Positions 50,391 to 59,775 are shown, counted from the first letter of the stretch. The stretch: DNA of 64,000 nt from Streptomyces sp. NBC_00457 (GCF_036014015.1 NZ_CP107905.1:5890001-5954000); one strand, 5' to 3'. Numbers and translations are program-made. Notes: generated by a model not told the origin, from the letters alone.

Positions 50391-51371
50391 CTAGGGCTCA
50401 TCAGGTCTCGGGAGTGCGGCCCGATGGTGAGCGAGCTGCCGCCATTCTCGGGGTGTGGCGCCGTACGTCTGGTGGAAGCGGCGCGAGAAATAGGACGGGT
50501 TCGTGAAGCCCCAGGAGCGGGCGACGGCGCCGATCGTGCGGTGGGCGTGCTCGGGCGCGGCCAGATCTCGGCGCGTGCCTTCCAGACGGCGGCGGACGAT
50601 CCATTTCTCCAGGCTGAGACCGCCGTCCTCGCACAGCCGGTAGAGGGTCCGTACGGAGATGTTGTGGGCCGCGGCTATGCGCTGAGGCGTGAGGCCGGGA
50701 TCGGCCAGGTGGGCGCGGATGTAAGCGAGGACGCGGGTGAGGAGGGTGTCCTCCGCGACGGAACGGCGGGTGCGTTCGTCGGCGGCCACCGACGCGATGA
50801 CGGCGCGGGTGAGGTCCAGGGTGGCGGAGGCCAGGGCCTCGGCGCCGGGTTCGGTGCTCAGCCGGTCGGCGTCGTGGTGCAGGCCGCGGATGTGCTGCAG
50901 GAGCAACGGTCCGATCCGGCTGTGGTGCAGGAGGGGGATCGCGGCGCGGACCAGTTGTTCGGGCAGGCCGAGGCGGTCGGCGTCGACCATGAACGCGACG
51001 GACAGCCCGCTGCCGGCCCACTCGTACTCGTAACCGGCCGTCTTGTGGGCCAGCGCCAGAGCGTCGCGGCCGACGCGCTGCTGGTGGCCGTTCCAGGTGA
51101 AGGCACCCGTGCCCTGGCTCTGGGTGATGATCGAGACGGTGTCCAGGGAGTCGAATCGGGCGTGCCGCGGGGTGCGCCAGATACGCATGCCCGAGCCGTG
51201 CGTGGCGAACAGGGTCAACGGGCCGAAGCTCCAGACCTCCAGCTTTTTCCAGATACCGACCTCGGGATGCTCGTGCTCGATCGAGCAACTGCCGCTCTCC
51301 CCGGCAGCGACGGCGTGAAAGGCGTCGATACGGTCGGCGGCCGGTAAATGCGTCGTGTCCAGGACCAGCAT
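50391..51371 (-). CDS. AraC-family regulator (AraC_binding_2 type)
   Basis: A 326-residue regulator from an ATG at 51371 behind GGGGGGA. The N-terminal domain belongs to the AraC-binding-2 type (RIDAFHAVAAGE... FGPLTLFATHGSGMRIWRTPRH). The C-terminal HTH pair reads LTPQRIAAAHNISVRTLYRLCED and IGAVARSWGFTNPSYFSRRFHQTYGATPREWR, complete and normal. It is divergent, with a 272-base gap, from the three alpha/beta hydrolase genes, which it may control. Confidence 0.9.
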   Translation of the reverse strand: MLVLDTTHLPAADRIDAFHAVAAGESGSCSIEHEHPEVGIWKKLEVWSFGPLTLFATHGSGMRIWRTPRHARFDSLDTVSIITQSQGTGAFTWNGHQQRVGRDALALAHKTAGYEYEWAGSGLSVAFMVDADRLGLPEQLVRAAIPLLHHSRIGPLLLQHIRGLHHDADRLSTEPGAEALASATLDLTRAVIASVAADERTRRSVAEDTLLTRVLAYIRAHLADPGLTPQRIAAAHNISVRTLYRLCEDGGLSLEKWIVRRRLEGTRRDLAAPEHAHRTIGAVARSWGFTNPSYFSRRFHQTYGATPREWRQLAHHRAALPRPDEP

Positions 51372-51643
51372 GATCCCCCCAGGTCGGCCGCAGCGACATC
51401 TGCACTGCCGGGCCGTCTCCTCGAATTCTCCACGTTCCGCCCCTACTTGTGGTCGAAATGTGTGGATCCTCAAACCCGTGGAGATGCGCCTGGAACACGG
51501 TCGCCCGGTCCCGGCGGCTCAGGCAGCACCCCCTGCGGCATGGCGGGCAGGGAACAGAACGCGGCGCGCACGGTAAACACCCGCTCCTGCGGCGCTGACA
51601 GGATCGCCCGAGTCGCAGACCCCCCGAAGTCGGGAGCATTGCC

Positions 51644-52465
51644 ATGGGCTTCATCTCCACAAACGACGGCACGGAGATCTTCTACAAGGACTGGGGCAGC
51701 GGACAGCCGGTCGTGTTCAGCCACGGCTGGCCACTGAACGCCGACACCTGGGACGACCAGCTGCACCTCGTCGCCTCGCACGGCTACCGCGCGATCGCCC
51801 ACGACCGCCGCGGCCATGGCCGGTCGGCGCAGCCGTGGCACGGCAACGACATGGACACGTACGCCGACGATCTCGCCCGGCTGATCGAGACCCTCGACCT
51901 GCACGACGTCGTACTCGTCGGACACTCGACCGGCGGCGGCGAGGTGACCCGCTACATCGGCCGGCACGGCACCGCCCGGGTCGCCAAAGCGGTCCTGTTG
52001 GGCGCGGTCCCGCCCCTCATGCTCAAGACGGACGCCAATCCCCAGGGGCTGCCGATCGAGGTGTTCGACGGCATCCGCGCGGGTGTGGCAGCCGACCGGT
52101 CGCAGTTCTACGCCGAACTCAGCCTGCCCTTCTTCGGTTTCAACCGGCCCGGGGCGGTGGTCTCGCAGGGCCTGCGCGACTCGTTCTGGATGTGGAGCAT
52201 GCAGGTCGGACTCAAGGGCGCCCTGGACTGCATCCGCGCGTTCTCCGAGACCGACTTCACCGAGGACCTCAAGCGTTTCGACGTACCCACGCTGATCGCG
52301 CACGGCGACGACGACCAGATCGTCCCGATCGTGGCCGGCGGCCTGGAGTCGGCCAAGATCGTCAAAGACGCGAGGCTGAAGGTCTATCCGGGCGCACCGC
52401 ACGGACTGGTGGGCGCGTACAAGGACGAGTTCAACGCCGACTTGCTCGCGTTCCTGGCCTCCTGA
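51644..52465 (+). CDS. Haloperoxidase-like alpha/beta hydrolase
   Basis: A 273-residue cofactor-free haloperoxidase or esterase of the alpha/beta fold. The N-terminus [20 protein letters not shown] is typical. The oxyanion region is FSHGWPL, the nucleophile Ser is in GHSTGGG, Asp in [11 protein letters not shown] and His in PGAPHGLV. Length and motifs match ThcF or bromoperoxidase-type enzymes that can form peracids. It is the first of three tandem hydrolase genes. Confidence 0.9.
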   Translation: MGFISTNDGTEIFYKDWGSGQPVVFSHGWPLNADTWDDQLHLVASHGYRAIAHDRRGHGRSAQPWHGNDMDTYADDLARLIETLDLHDVVLVGHSTGGGEVTRYIGRHGTARVAKAVLLGAVPPLMLKTDANPQGLPIEVFDGIRAGVAADRSQFYAELSLPFFGFNRPGAVVSQGLRDSFWMWSMQVGLKGALDCIRAFSETDFTEDLKRFDVPTLIAHGDDDQIVPIVAGGLESAKIVKDARLKVYPGAPHGLVGAYKDEFNADLLAFLAS

Positions 52466-52541
52466 TCCCCGCCACCAGCAACATCACGGCACCCGCGGAC
52501 AGCTCAGCGCACTCCAACCCTCCTTTTCGAAAGGGTTCTTC

Positions 52542-53378
52542 ATGCGTGTTCCTGCACTGCGCCGACTGCTGACGGCACTGGCCGCCGTCGTTCTCATCGT
52601 GGGCGGGGCGGTCTCCGCACAGGCGACGTCCCAGAGACCCACGCAGGCCGAGCAGGCCGGGGCGAAGGGGCCGAAGCCGACCGTCGTGCTCGTACACGGC
52701 GCGTTCGCCGACGCCTCCGGCTTCGACGACACCATCGCACTGCTGCAGAAGTCCGGCTTTCCGGTCCTCGCCCCGGCCAACCCGCTACGTGACACCGCGG
52801 GCGACGCCGCCTACATCTCCAGGTTCCTCGACACCATTCCCGGCCCGGTGATCCTGGCCGCCCACTCCTACGGCGGCGTCGTCATCACCAATGCCGCGCG
52901 TGGCCACGCCAACGTCAAGGCCCTGGTGTATCTGGGGGCGTTCGCGCCCGACGAGGGCGAGAGCGCGCTGCAGCTGGCACAGCAGTTCCCCGGAAGTGAG
53001 CTGGGCACCGCTCTCGTCCCGCGCCCCTACCCGCTGCCCGGCGGCGAGGGCACCGACGGCTACATCGCACCCGAGAAGTTCCGCGCGGTGTTCGCCGCCG
53101 ATCTGCCCGCTTCCAGGACCCGTCTGATGGCGGCCACCCAGCGTCCCGGCTCCGTCGAGGGCCTCAGCGGCGGAAGCGGTGCCCCGGCCTGGAAGTCGAT
53201 CCCGTCCTGGTACCTGATCCCGACCCAGGACAAGGTCATCCCGCCCGCCGCCCAGCGGTTCATGGCCAAGCGCGCCGGCAGCAGGGTGACCGAGATCCGG
53301 TCCTCGCACGTGGTCATGATGTCCCACCCGGACGCCGCCGCCCGCATCATCAACGCGGCCTACGCCGCGACCCGTTGA
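52542..53378 (+). CDS. Secreted alpha/beta hydrolase
   Basis: A 278-residue protein with a cleavable signal (RRLLTALAAVVLIVGGAVSAQA, about residues 7-28). The mature part has VLVHGAFADASGFDD, nucleophile Ser in AAHSYGGVV, Asp in PTQDKVIPP and His in RSSHVVMMSHP. It belongs to the EstC-like or pyrethroid-hydrolase type family. It lies in the same operon as the flanking hydrolases and is the only one of the three exported. Confidence 0.88.
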   Translation: MRVPALRRLLTALAAVVLIVGGAVSAQATSQRPTQAEQAGAKGPKPTVVLVHGAFADASGFDDTIALLQKSGFPVLAPANPLRDTAGDAAYISRFLDTIPGPVILAAHSYGGVVITNAARGHANVKALVYLGAFAPDEGESALQLAQQFPGSELGTALVPRPYPLPGGEGTDGYIAPEKFRAVFAADLPASRTRLMAATQRPGSVEGLSGGSGAPAWKSIPSWYLIPTQDKVIPPAAQRFMAKRAGSRVTEIRSSHVVMMSHPDAAARIINAAYAATR

Positions 53379-53392
53379 AGGAGCGAAGGCTC

Positions 53393-54187
53393 ATGAAACC
53401 CGACACCGTCGTCCTGGTCCACGGCTTCTGGGTGACCCCGCGCAGCTGGGAGCACTGGATCACCCGCTACCAGTCCCAGGGCTTCCGGGTGCTGGCCCCC
53501 GCCTACCCCGGATTCGAGGCGGAGGTGGAGGCCCTCAACGCCGACCCCACCCCGATCGAGGAACTCTCCGTCCCCGCGGTCGTCGCGTCCCTGGAGAAGC
53601 TGATCGACGGCCTCGACACCAAGCCGATCATCATGGGCCACTCCGCCGGCGGGGCGATCACCCAGATCCTGCTGGACCACGGATACGGCAGCGCCGGCGT
53701 GGCCATGAACTCCGTACCCACCGAAGGCGTCGTCACGGTCCCGTTCTCCCAGCTGAAGGCGGCCTTCCCCGTGCTGAAGAACCCCGCCAACCGGCACAAG
53801 GCGGTCGGACTCACCTTCGACCAGTGGCGGTACGCCTTCACCAACACCTTCCCCGAGGACGAGGCCCGCGCCCTGTACGAGCGCTACCACGTCCCCGCAT
53901 CCGGGCACGTCTTCTGGGACAACGTGCTGGCCAACATCCAGCCCGGCCACGCCGACACGTACGTCAACTATCACAACGACGACCGGGCGCCGCTGCTGTT
54001 CATCGCGGGCGAGAACGACCATCTGATGCCACCGAAGGTCCAGCGGTCCAATGCCAAGCACTACAAGTCGAACACCACCGTCACCGAGGTCGTCGAGTAC
54101 GCCGGCCGATCCCACCTGATGCCCGCCCAGAAGGGCTGGGAGGAGATCGCCGACCATGCCCTGAGCTGGGCCCTCGATCACTCCTGA
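53393..54187 (+). CDS. Cytoplasmic alpha/beta hydrolase
   Basis: A 264-residue hydrolase starting at ATG 53393 behind GGAGCGAAGG, 14 bases after the previous stop. It has VLVHGFWVTPRSWEHW, nucleophile Ser in MGHSAGGAIT, Asp in AGENDHLMP and His in GRSHLMPAQKGW, so a full triad. No signal peptide. It is paralogous to the other two hydrolases in fold, but sequence similarity is low. Confidence 0.87.
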   Translation: MKPDTVVLVHGFWVTPRSWEHWITRYQSQGFRVLAPAYPGFEAEVEALNADPTPIEELSVPAVVASLEKLIDGLDTKPIIMGHSAGGAITQILLDHGYGSAGVAMNSVPTEGVVTVPFSQLKAAFPVLKNPANRHKAVGLTFDQWRYAFTNTFPEDEARALYERYHVPASGHVFWDNVLANIQPGHADTYVNYHNDDRAPLLFIAGENDHLMPPKVQRSNAKHYKSNTTVTEVVEYAGRSHLMPAQKGWEEIADHALSWALDHS

Positions 54188-54276
54188 CACACGCCGGCCG
54201 ACTTCGGACGGGCGGTCCGTCCGGAGTCGGCGGCGGGAGGGGCCCAGAGCGCTCAAGCCACAGGAGGCGGAGCCCA

Positions 54277-55134
54277 ATGACGGAAGTCCGGTTCACTCAC
54301 ATCGGCGGCCCCACCGTCCTCATCGAGTTCGCCGGCTGGCGGCTGCTGACCGACCCGACGTTCGATCCACCCGGTCGCACGTACGCGTTCGGCTGGGGCA
54401 CGTCCTCCCGCAAACTCACCGGCCCGGCCGTGCTTCCCGACGACGTCGGACCGGTCGACGCGATACTGCTCACCCACGACCACCACGCCGACAACCTCGA
54501 CGACGCCGGACGGGCCATGCTCGCCGGTGCCGGCACCGTGGTGACCACCCGGGCGGGGGCACGCAGGCTGAACGGAGCCGTACGGGGACGGAGAGCCGGA
54601 CAAGGGCTGGGTCCCGTACGGGGATTGAGAGCCGCACAGGGTTTGAGGGCCGGACATACGACCCGGCTGGAGGCGCCGGACCGCCCGCCCATCGACGTCA
54701 CCGCCACTCCCTGCCGGCACGGCCCGCCCTTCAGCCGCCCCGTCGCCGGAGCCGTCGTCGGATTCGCCCTCACCTGGCCCGGACAGCATCACGGGCCGCT
54801 GTGGATCACCGGCGATACGGTCCTGTACCCCGCGGTCCGCAAGACCGCCGCAGCCCTGCGCCCCGGCACCGTGCTGCTCCACCTGGGCGGCGTCCGCTTC
54901 CCCCTCACCGGCCCCGCCCGCTACACCATGACCGCCGCCGATGCCCTGGACCTGTGCGACACCATCCGCCCCCACACCGTCCATCCGGTCCACTACGAAG
55001 GCTGGCAGCACTTCCGAGAGGGTCCCGAAGCCCTCACCGCGAAGCTGGAGTCCGCCGCTTCCGCCGCTTCCGCCGAGTCCGGAAAGGCGTTCACGTGGCT
55101 GCCCCGCGGCAGTGCACATCTGACCGTGGTCTGA
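54277..55134 (+). CDS. UlaG-like metallo-beta-lactamase-fold hydrolase with repeat insert
   Basis: A 285-residue MBL-fold protein behind CAGGAGG. The metal motif is LLTHDHHADNLDD, with later ligands in PCRHGPPF, ITGDTVLYP and PVHYEGW. Between residues about 101 and 125 a 36-base unit is tandemly repeated (54579-54614, 54615-54650), giving VRGRRAGQGLGP and VRGLRAAQGLRA, an insert not expected in UlaG-like enzymes. Near the C-terminus an Ala/Ser/Glu-rich stretch occurs. It follows the hydrolase operon by 89 bases. Confidence 0.85.
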   Translation: MTEVRFTHIGGPTVLIEFAGWRLLTDPTFDPPGRTYAFGWGTSSRKLTGPAVLPDDVGPVDAILLTHDHHADNLDDAGRAMLAGAGTVVTTRAGARRLNGAVRGRRAGQGLGPVRGLRAAQGLRAGHTTRLEAPDRPPIDVTATPCRHGPPFSRPVAGAVVGFALTWPGQHHGPLWITGDTVLYPAVRKTAAALRPGTVLLHLGGVRFPLTGPARYTMTAADALDLCDTIRPHTVHPVHYEGWQHFREGPEALTAKLESAASAASAESGKAFTWLPRGSAHLTVV

Positions 55135-55156
55135 CGGTCCTGCGCCCAGGCGGAGT

Positions 55157-55575
55157 TCATGCGCTCGAGGTCAGTTGTGGGTGGTTGTCGGTGCCTGCAT
55201 GGGAGAGGAAGAGTGCGTTCGCCCGGGTCGTACGGGCCAAGCGTGCCCGGTCCTGGATCCGGCCGCCGGGGAAGTCGTACTCCGCATCGCGGGAAGCGTC
55301 CCGGTCGAGCCAGACCTGACGTCGCCCGCGAGGGTAGGCGTGCAGCCACTCGGCCTCCACGCGGGTCGTGCCGAGCTCGTAGCCGTAGGTCCAGCGGATG
55401 CCGTATGCCGCGACGAAGTCCACCTCGTAGAGAGTTGAGTACCGCGTTGCGCATGTCGGCGAGAGCGGCGAGGACGTTGCACTTCCCCGAGGCGTCGGCA
55501 CCGAAGATCCCGAGCAGGGGTAGACCTCTACTTGAAGGACAGCTCCTGCTCGTCGCGGCCAGAGTAGTGCCGTGA
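55157..55575 (-). pseudogene. Relic of an AAA-type (OLD-like/AAA_15) ATPase gene
   Basis: Fragments of one family appear in broken order of frames on the minus strand. RDEQELSF (near 55550) is the usual N-terminal strand. GIFGADASGKCNVLAALADM is a Walker A with Cys replacing Ser. Then a jump leads to a block with RWTYGYELGTTRVEAEWLHA, RRQVWLDRD and ALFLSHAGTDNHPQL, which is characteristic of these ATPases. An internal stop, a frame change near 55440 and loss of everything after this point leave about a fifth of the gene. Relatives often act in phage defence. Confidence 0.6.
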
Positions 55576-55604
55576 TCACCTGACGGCCTACCGGACGGAG
55601 GAGG

Positions 55605-56855
55605 TCAGGCCGTGCTGACCTCTGTTTTCGCGGCGGACGCCTCCGGCGCCGGGTCCTGGGACGGAAGCCGCCGCATCAGGACGCCGTACCCGAGCCCCGT
55701 CACCGTCCCGATGACCGCGCACAGCCCCCACAACCACTCCGCCCCCCACCGGTCGATGACGACGCCGGACATCAGCGGGGCGACGAGGGAGGCCACCGCC
55801 CAGGACATGGTGTACATGCCCTGGTAGCGCCCGCGGCCGTGCACCGGAGACAGGCGGACGACGAGGCTGGTCTGGGTCGGGGCGTTGACGATCTCGGCGA
55901 GGGTCCAGACGCAGACGGTGAGGGCGAAGACGCCGACCGAGCCGGCGAAGGCGGTGAGGCCGAAGCCGTAGCCGGCGAGGAGGGCGGAGATCACGAGCAG
56001 GCGTCCGGGGTCCCGGTGTTCGATGTAGCGGGTGACCGGGATCTGGAGGACGACGATCAGGACGCCGTTGACGGCGATGGCCAGGCCGTAGTCGGCCGGC
56101 GTGAATCCGGCCTCGCCCATCGCCACCGGCAGGCCCACCATGCCCTGCTGGAAGATCAGGGCGATCAGGAAGGACAGGCCGACGACGCCCATGAAGCGGC
56201 CGTCGCGCAGGACCGTGCCGAGGCCGGTGTCGTCCGCCGCCTTCTCGGCCGCGGTGCGTTCGGGGCGGGACTCCGGCAGCTTCAGGAAGACCACGATGGC
56301 GCAGATCATGGTCATGCCCGCCTCGATGAGGAAGCCGGCGAGGTAGCTGAACTCGGCGATGAAGCCGGCCGCCATGGAGGAGACGGCGAACCCGAGGTTG
56401 ATGGCCCAGTAGTTGAGGGAGAAGGCCCGCACCCGGTCCTCGGGGCGGACGATGTCGGCCATCATCGCCTGCACGGCGGGCCGGGAGGCGTTGCTGGCCA
56501 TGCCGACCAGGAAGGCGACGGCGGCGATGGCGAGGGGGTGGTGCATGAACCCCAGCAGCGCGACGGAGACGGCCGTGGACGCCTGCGCCACGAGCAAGGT
56601 CGGCCGCCGCCCGAGCCGGTCCGTCAGCACGCCGGCGCCGACGGAGGAGACGACGCCGCCGAGTCCGTGGAGGGCGGCGACCAGACCGGCGTACGAGGCG
56701 GAGTAGCCGCGGTCGAGGGTGAGGTACAGCGCCATGAAGGTGGCGACGAAGCCGCCGAGCCGGTTGACGAGGGTGCTGGTCCACAGCCACCAGAACTCGC
56801 GGGGGAGTCCGGAGACGGATTCTCGGGCGGCGCGTCTCAGAGAGGCGAGCGACAT
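55605..56855 (-). CDS. MFS transporter
   Basis: A 416-residue major-facilitator protein with about 12 helices. The loop 2-3 motif is GVLTDRLGRRPTLL (GxxxDRxGRR), and NYWAINLGFAVSS and AVNGVLIVVLQIPVTRYIEHRDP fit drug-export members of the DHA1 type. ATG 56855 follows GGGGGA. Upstream lie repeated CTGTAAGCGGCT elements (56881 and 56910) that might bind a regulator. Substrate unknown. Confidence 0.88.
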   Translation of the reverse strand: MSLASLRRAARESVSGLPREFWWLWTSTLVNRLGGFVATFMALYLTLDRGYSASYAGLVAALHGLGGVVSSVGAGVLTDRLGRRPTLLVAQASTAVSVALLGFMHHPLAIAAVAFLVGMASNASRPAVQAMMADIVRPEDRVRAFSLNYWAINLGFAVSSMAAGFIAEFSYLAGFLIEAGMTMICAIVVFLKLPESRPERTAAEKAADDTGLGTVLRDGRFMGVVGLSFLIALIFQQGMVGLPVAMGEAGFTPADYGLAIAVNGVLIVVLQIPVTRYIEHRDPGRLLVISALLAGYGFGLTAFAGSVGVFALTVCVWTLAEIVNAPTQTSLVVRLSPVHGRGRYQGMYTMSWAVASLVAPLMSGVVIDRWGAEWLWGLCAVIGTVTGLGYGVLMRRLPSQDPAPEASAAKTEVSTA

Positions 56856-57045
56856 CGGGTCCCCCACGGAAGTCAGCTGACTGTAAGCGGCTGCAATCGG
56901 CTGTATCGGCTGTAAGCGGCTCAGGCGGTGAGCACAACTTACGAGGGCGCTGTCGCGCGCGGCCACTCAATTAACAGATCCCGTCAACCGTCCGGTCCGC
57001 GGGCGGCCGCACAAGCGATCAAAGCCTTGGATTACGCTCGGACGC

Positions 57046-57807
57046 ATGGCCGACGCACCGTACAAGCTGATCCTCCTCCGCCACGGCGAGAGCGAATGGA
57101 ACGCGAAGAACCTGTTCACCGGCTGGGTGGACGTCAACCTCAACGAGAAGGGCGAGAAGGAGGCAGTCCGCGGCGGTGAGCTGCTCAAGGACGCCGGTCT
57201 GCTGCCCGACGTCGTACACACGTCCCTCCAGAAGCGCGCGATCCGCACCGCGCAGCTCGCGCTGGAGGCCGCCGACCGCCTCTGGATCCCGGTCCACCGC
57301 ACCTGGCGCCTGAACGAGCGTCACTACGGCGCGCTCCAGGGCAAGGACAAGGCCCAGACCCTCGCCGAGTTCGGCGAGGAGCAGTTCATGCTGTGGCGCC
57401 GCTCGTACGACACGCCCCCGCCGCCGCTGGACCGCGACGCCGAGTACTCGCAGTTCGACGACCCGCGCTACGCGACCCTCCCGCCGGAGCTGCGCCCGCA
57501 GACGGAGTGCCTCAAGGACGTCGTCGTCCGCATGCTCCCGTACTGGTTCGACGGCATCGTCCCCGACCTCCTCACCGGCCGCACGGTCCTGGTAGCGGCC
57601 CACGGCAACTCCCTGCGCGCCCTCGTCAAGCACCTCGACGGCATCTCCGACGCGGACATCGCGGGCCTGAACATCCCGACGGGCATCCCGCTGTCGTACG
57701 AACTCGACGCCGACTTCAAGCCGGTGAACCCCGGCGGCACGTACCTCGACCCGGATGCGGCTGCGGCGGCCATCGAGGCGGTCAAGAATCAGGGGAAGAA
57801 GAAGTAG
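57046..57807 (+). CDS. gpmA: 2,3-bisphosphoglycerate-dependent phosphoglycerate mutase
   Basis: A 253-residue glycolytic enzyme converting 3- to 2-phosphoglycerate. The phospho-histidine is His13 in [10 protein letters not shown]. Other active-site blocks are [22 protein letters not shown] with the catalytic Glu, and [11 protein letters not shown] with the second His. Length and motifs are normal. TACGCT stands seven bases before the ATG, suggesting leaderless translation. A hairpin follows. Confidence 0.94.
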   Translation: MADAPYKLILLRHGESEWNAKNLFTGWVDVNLNEKGEKEAVRGGELLKDAGLLPDVVHTSLQKRAIRTAQLALEAADRLWIPVHRTWRLNERHYGALQGKDKAQTLAEFGEEQFMLWRRSYDTPPPPLDRDAEYSQFDDPRYATLPPELRPQTECLKDVVVRMLPYWFDGIVPDLLTGRTVLVAAHGNSLRALVKHLDGISDADIAGLNIPTGIPLSYELDADFKPVNPGGTYLDPDAAAAAIEAVKNQGKKK

Positions 57808-57820
57808 GGTTTGTGATCAT

Positions 57821-57855
57821 GCCCCCGACCTGCGCATATGGCGCGATTCGGGGGC
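57821..57855. terminator. Terminator between gpmA and reductase gene
   Basis: GCCCCCGA and TCGGGGGC form perfect eight-base arms (57821-57828, 57848-57855) around a loop that itself contains TGCGCATATGGCGCG pairing. It lies between convergent genes. Confidence 0.65.
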
Positions 57856-57910
57856 CCGATCGCACGCGCGGCGGTGCTGCCCAAGGCGATCTCATCGACG
57901 TCGACGGTGG

Positions 57911-58537
57911 TCAGCGGATCACCTCCAGGACGTCGTAGGTCAGGTGCGTCGCGGTCGACGTCGTTGTCACGCTCCGCTGCGCCAGCATCCGCGGTGGTCC
58001 GCCGGTGAACAGTGGCGTCCCGGCGCCCAGCACGACGGGCGCGAGGTGCAGCGTCAGTACGTCGACCAGCCCTGCGGCGAGCGCCGAGCGGACGGTGGCG
58101 CCGCCGCCCATGAGGACCACGTCGAGATCCTTGCCGCTGTCCGACGCCGCCGCCTCGGCACGCTCGCGCGCGACGGCGACAGCGTCGGGCAGACCCGTGG
58201 TGACGAACGTCCAGTCGAGGCCGGTGAGCCGCACCGCCTCGGGTTGCGAGCTCGTCACGACGACGAACGCGGGCTTGCCGACCTCGCCGGCGCCATAGCC
58301 GATCGTGTCGTCCCAGCCGCCCGGCCCGTCGACCACGTCGAATAGCTTGCGGCCGAGGACGACGGCGCCCGATCGGGCGGTCGCCTCCCCCAGAACCCGG
58401 CGGTCGTCGGGGTCGTCGGAGAACGCCCAGGTGTGCAGAGCCTCACCGCCCGTGCCCAGACCGTTGTCCGGGCCGGGGTCGGGCCCGGTGACGAAGCCGT
58501 CGAGGGACACCGAGATGTCAGCGATGATCCGAGTCAT
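57911..58537 (-). CDS. Dihydrofolate-reductase-like (RibD C-terminal domain) protein
   Basis: A 208-residue RibD/DHFR-fold reductase. MTRIIADISVSLDGFVTGPD is the typical start. VVLGRKLFDVVDG and the NADPH-binding VVLMGGGATVRSALAAGLVD also fit. HLAPVVLGAGTPLF is the common late block. Such stand-alone proteins are often named dihydrofolate reductase family; the substrate is unknown. It is convergent to gpmA. Confidence 0.88.
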   Translation of the reverse strand: MTRIIADISVSLDGFVTGPDPGPDNGLGTGGEALHTWAFSDDPDDRRVLGEATARSGAVVLGRKLFDVVDGPGGWDDTIGYGAGEVGKPAFVVVTSSQPEAVRLTGLDWTFVTTGLPDAVAVARERAEAAASDSGKDLDVVLMGGGATVRSALAAGLVDVLTLHLAPVVLGAGTPLFTGGPPRMLAQRSVTTTSTATHLTYDVLEVIR

Positions 58538-58601
58538 ACCAGGGCAGACCCGCGCCACCGCCCAAACTCATCGCTGGAGGCGCAGCCGCCGCTGTACGGG
58601 C

Positions 58602-58799
58602 TCAAGCCGCCGCCTCCGCCAAGCGCTGAAACGCCTCCGTGGTGCGCGGGTGGACGATCTCGTCCAGGAGGTGGCGCCACTCGGGGTCGGGGAGGGTGGG
58701 GTGGGCCTGGTCCCAGGCGGTGAGCAGGAGGGCGAGTTCGGGGGCCTCAGGAAGGTCGGCCGTCGTCGGGCTGGTCTGTGTGGAGAGCAGCGAGTTCAT
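58602..58799 (-). CDS. Small protein of unknown function
   Basis: A 65-residue ORF behind GGAAGGA, with the start at 58799. The sequence is mildly acidic and helical (ELALLLTAWDQAHPTLPDPEWRHLLDEIVHPR...). Third positions are GC-rich. I recognise no family. It lies upstream of the reductase gene on the same strand, 64 bases away. Confidence 0.5.
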   Translation of the reverse strand: MNSLLSTQTSPTTADLPEAPELALLLTAWDQAHPTLPDPEWRHLLDEIVHPRTTEAFQRLAEAAA

Positions 58800-58964
58800 G
58801 GGAGGTTCCTTCCGGAGGAGGACTGCCGGCCTCGGGGACCTGCTGGGTTCTACGATGTCGCCGTCCGCACGCCCGAACCATGGAGTGCCCTACCGAGTCG
58901 CGAGTGCAGGTAGCACCACCCCGTTCGTACGGCATTCCCGCCCCGCTCGCGGCACAGTGGACGT

Positions 58965-59411
58965 ATGGACGCAGCGGACGCGCATCACACGAACCTGCTG
59001 GCCGGTGCGACACCGGCGACCCGGCTGCCCGCGCGGGATCTGGAGCGGGCGCGGCGCTTCTACTCCGAGCGGCTCGGTCTTGAGCCCGTCGAGGAGCGGC
59101 CCGGCGGGCTGAAGTACCGGACCGGTGGTGTGGAGTTCATCGTGTTCGAGTCGGCGGGATCCTCACCCGGCACCTTCACCCAGATGGCGTGGAAGGTCGA
59201 CGACATCGAGGCGGTCGTCGCCGAACTCAAGGCGCGCGGCGTGGAGTTCGAGGACGTCGAGATGCCCGCGCTGTACGGCGGCGGGCGGACCGTGGACGGC
59301 ATCCTCGAAGTCGAGGGCAACTACCCGAGCACCGGCGCACGCGGCGAACGCGGTGCGTGGTTCCGGGACAGCGAGGGGAACCTGCTCGCCATCGGGGCGC
59401 CGGTGATGTGA
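58965..59411 (+). CDS. VOC (glyoxalase/bleomycin-resistance) family protein
   Basis: A 148-residue protein with the paired beta-alpha-beta-beta-beta modules of the VOC family: ATRLPARDLERARRFYSERLGLEP, MAWKVDDIEAVVAELKARGVEFED and FRDSEGNLLAIG at the end, where a metal-ligand acid is usual. Substrate unknown. The stop codon is part of a perfect terminator stem. Confidence 0.87.
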   Translation: MDAADAHHTNLLAGATPATRLPARDLERARRFYSERLGLEPVEERPGGLKYRTGGVEFIVFESAGSSPGTFTQMAWKVDDIEAVVAELKARGVEFEDVEMPALYGGGRTVDGILEVEGNYPSTGARGERGAWFRDSEGNLLAIGAPVM

Positions 59412-59442
59412 GGGACCGCCAAAGGTCGGCCCCTCACATCAC
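59403..59442. terminator. Bidirectional terminator between VOC and DUF4242 genes
   Basis: GTGATGTGAGGG and CCCTCACATCAC are perfect 12-base arms (59403-59414, 59431-59442). The VOC stop codon is inside the left arm. Confidence 0.85.
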
Positions 59443-59448
59443 TGGCCG

Positions 59449-59697
59449 TCAGATCGACAGCGGAACCCTGTGGACCTCGTCCGCCTTGTGCCCCGCCCGC
59501 TCGTGAATGCGCTGGACCGCCTCGGCCGAAGGCGCCTCGGAGAGGCAGTAGACGATGCCGGACTCCGGGTCCGCCCAGGCCCGCTCGAAGTGGACGCCCT
59601 CTTCCTTCTCGATGGCGAGGTCCGCCTGGTGGGCCTCCCTGAGCTGTTCGGCCGTAATGCCCTTCATCCCGGTGTGTACGTCCATGAACTGAGCCAT
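59449..59697 (-). CDS. Nickel-binding DUF4242 protein (SCO4226-like)
   Basis: An 82-residue protein behind AAGGAGGTG. Its sequence, MAQFMDVHTGMKGITAEQL and onward through GVHFERAWADPESGIVYCLSE and RIHERAGHKADEVHRVPLSI, matches what I remember of S. coelicolor SCO4226, a structurally studied nickel-binding ferredoxin-like protein. His and Cys residues available as ligands are in DVH, GVHF, VYCL and ERAGH. A role in nickel buffering is plausible. It is downstream, on the same strand, of the Cys-rich gene but separated from it by a terminator. Confidence 0.85.
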   Translation of the reverse strand: MAQFMDVHTGMKGITAEQLREAHQADLAIEKEEGVHFERAWADPESGIVYCLSEAPSAEAVQRIHERAGHKADEVHRVPLSI

Positions 59698-59775
59698 GGC
59701 CTCGCACCTCCTTCTCGCCCGTGCGCTGCGCGTGCTCTTCCTCCATGCTGCGCCCGTACGGCCGTACCAACCAGC

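Noticed and set aside
56881..56921. CTGTAAGCGGCT repeats as a CRISPR-like or mobile remnant
   Set aside because: Only two copies 29 bases apart; more likely promoter-proximal or slippage repeat.
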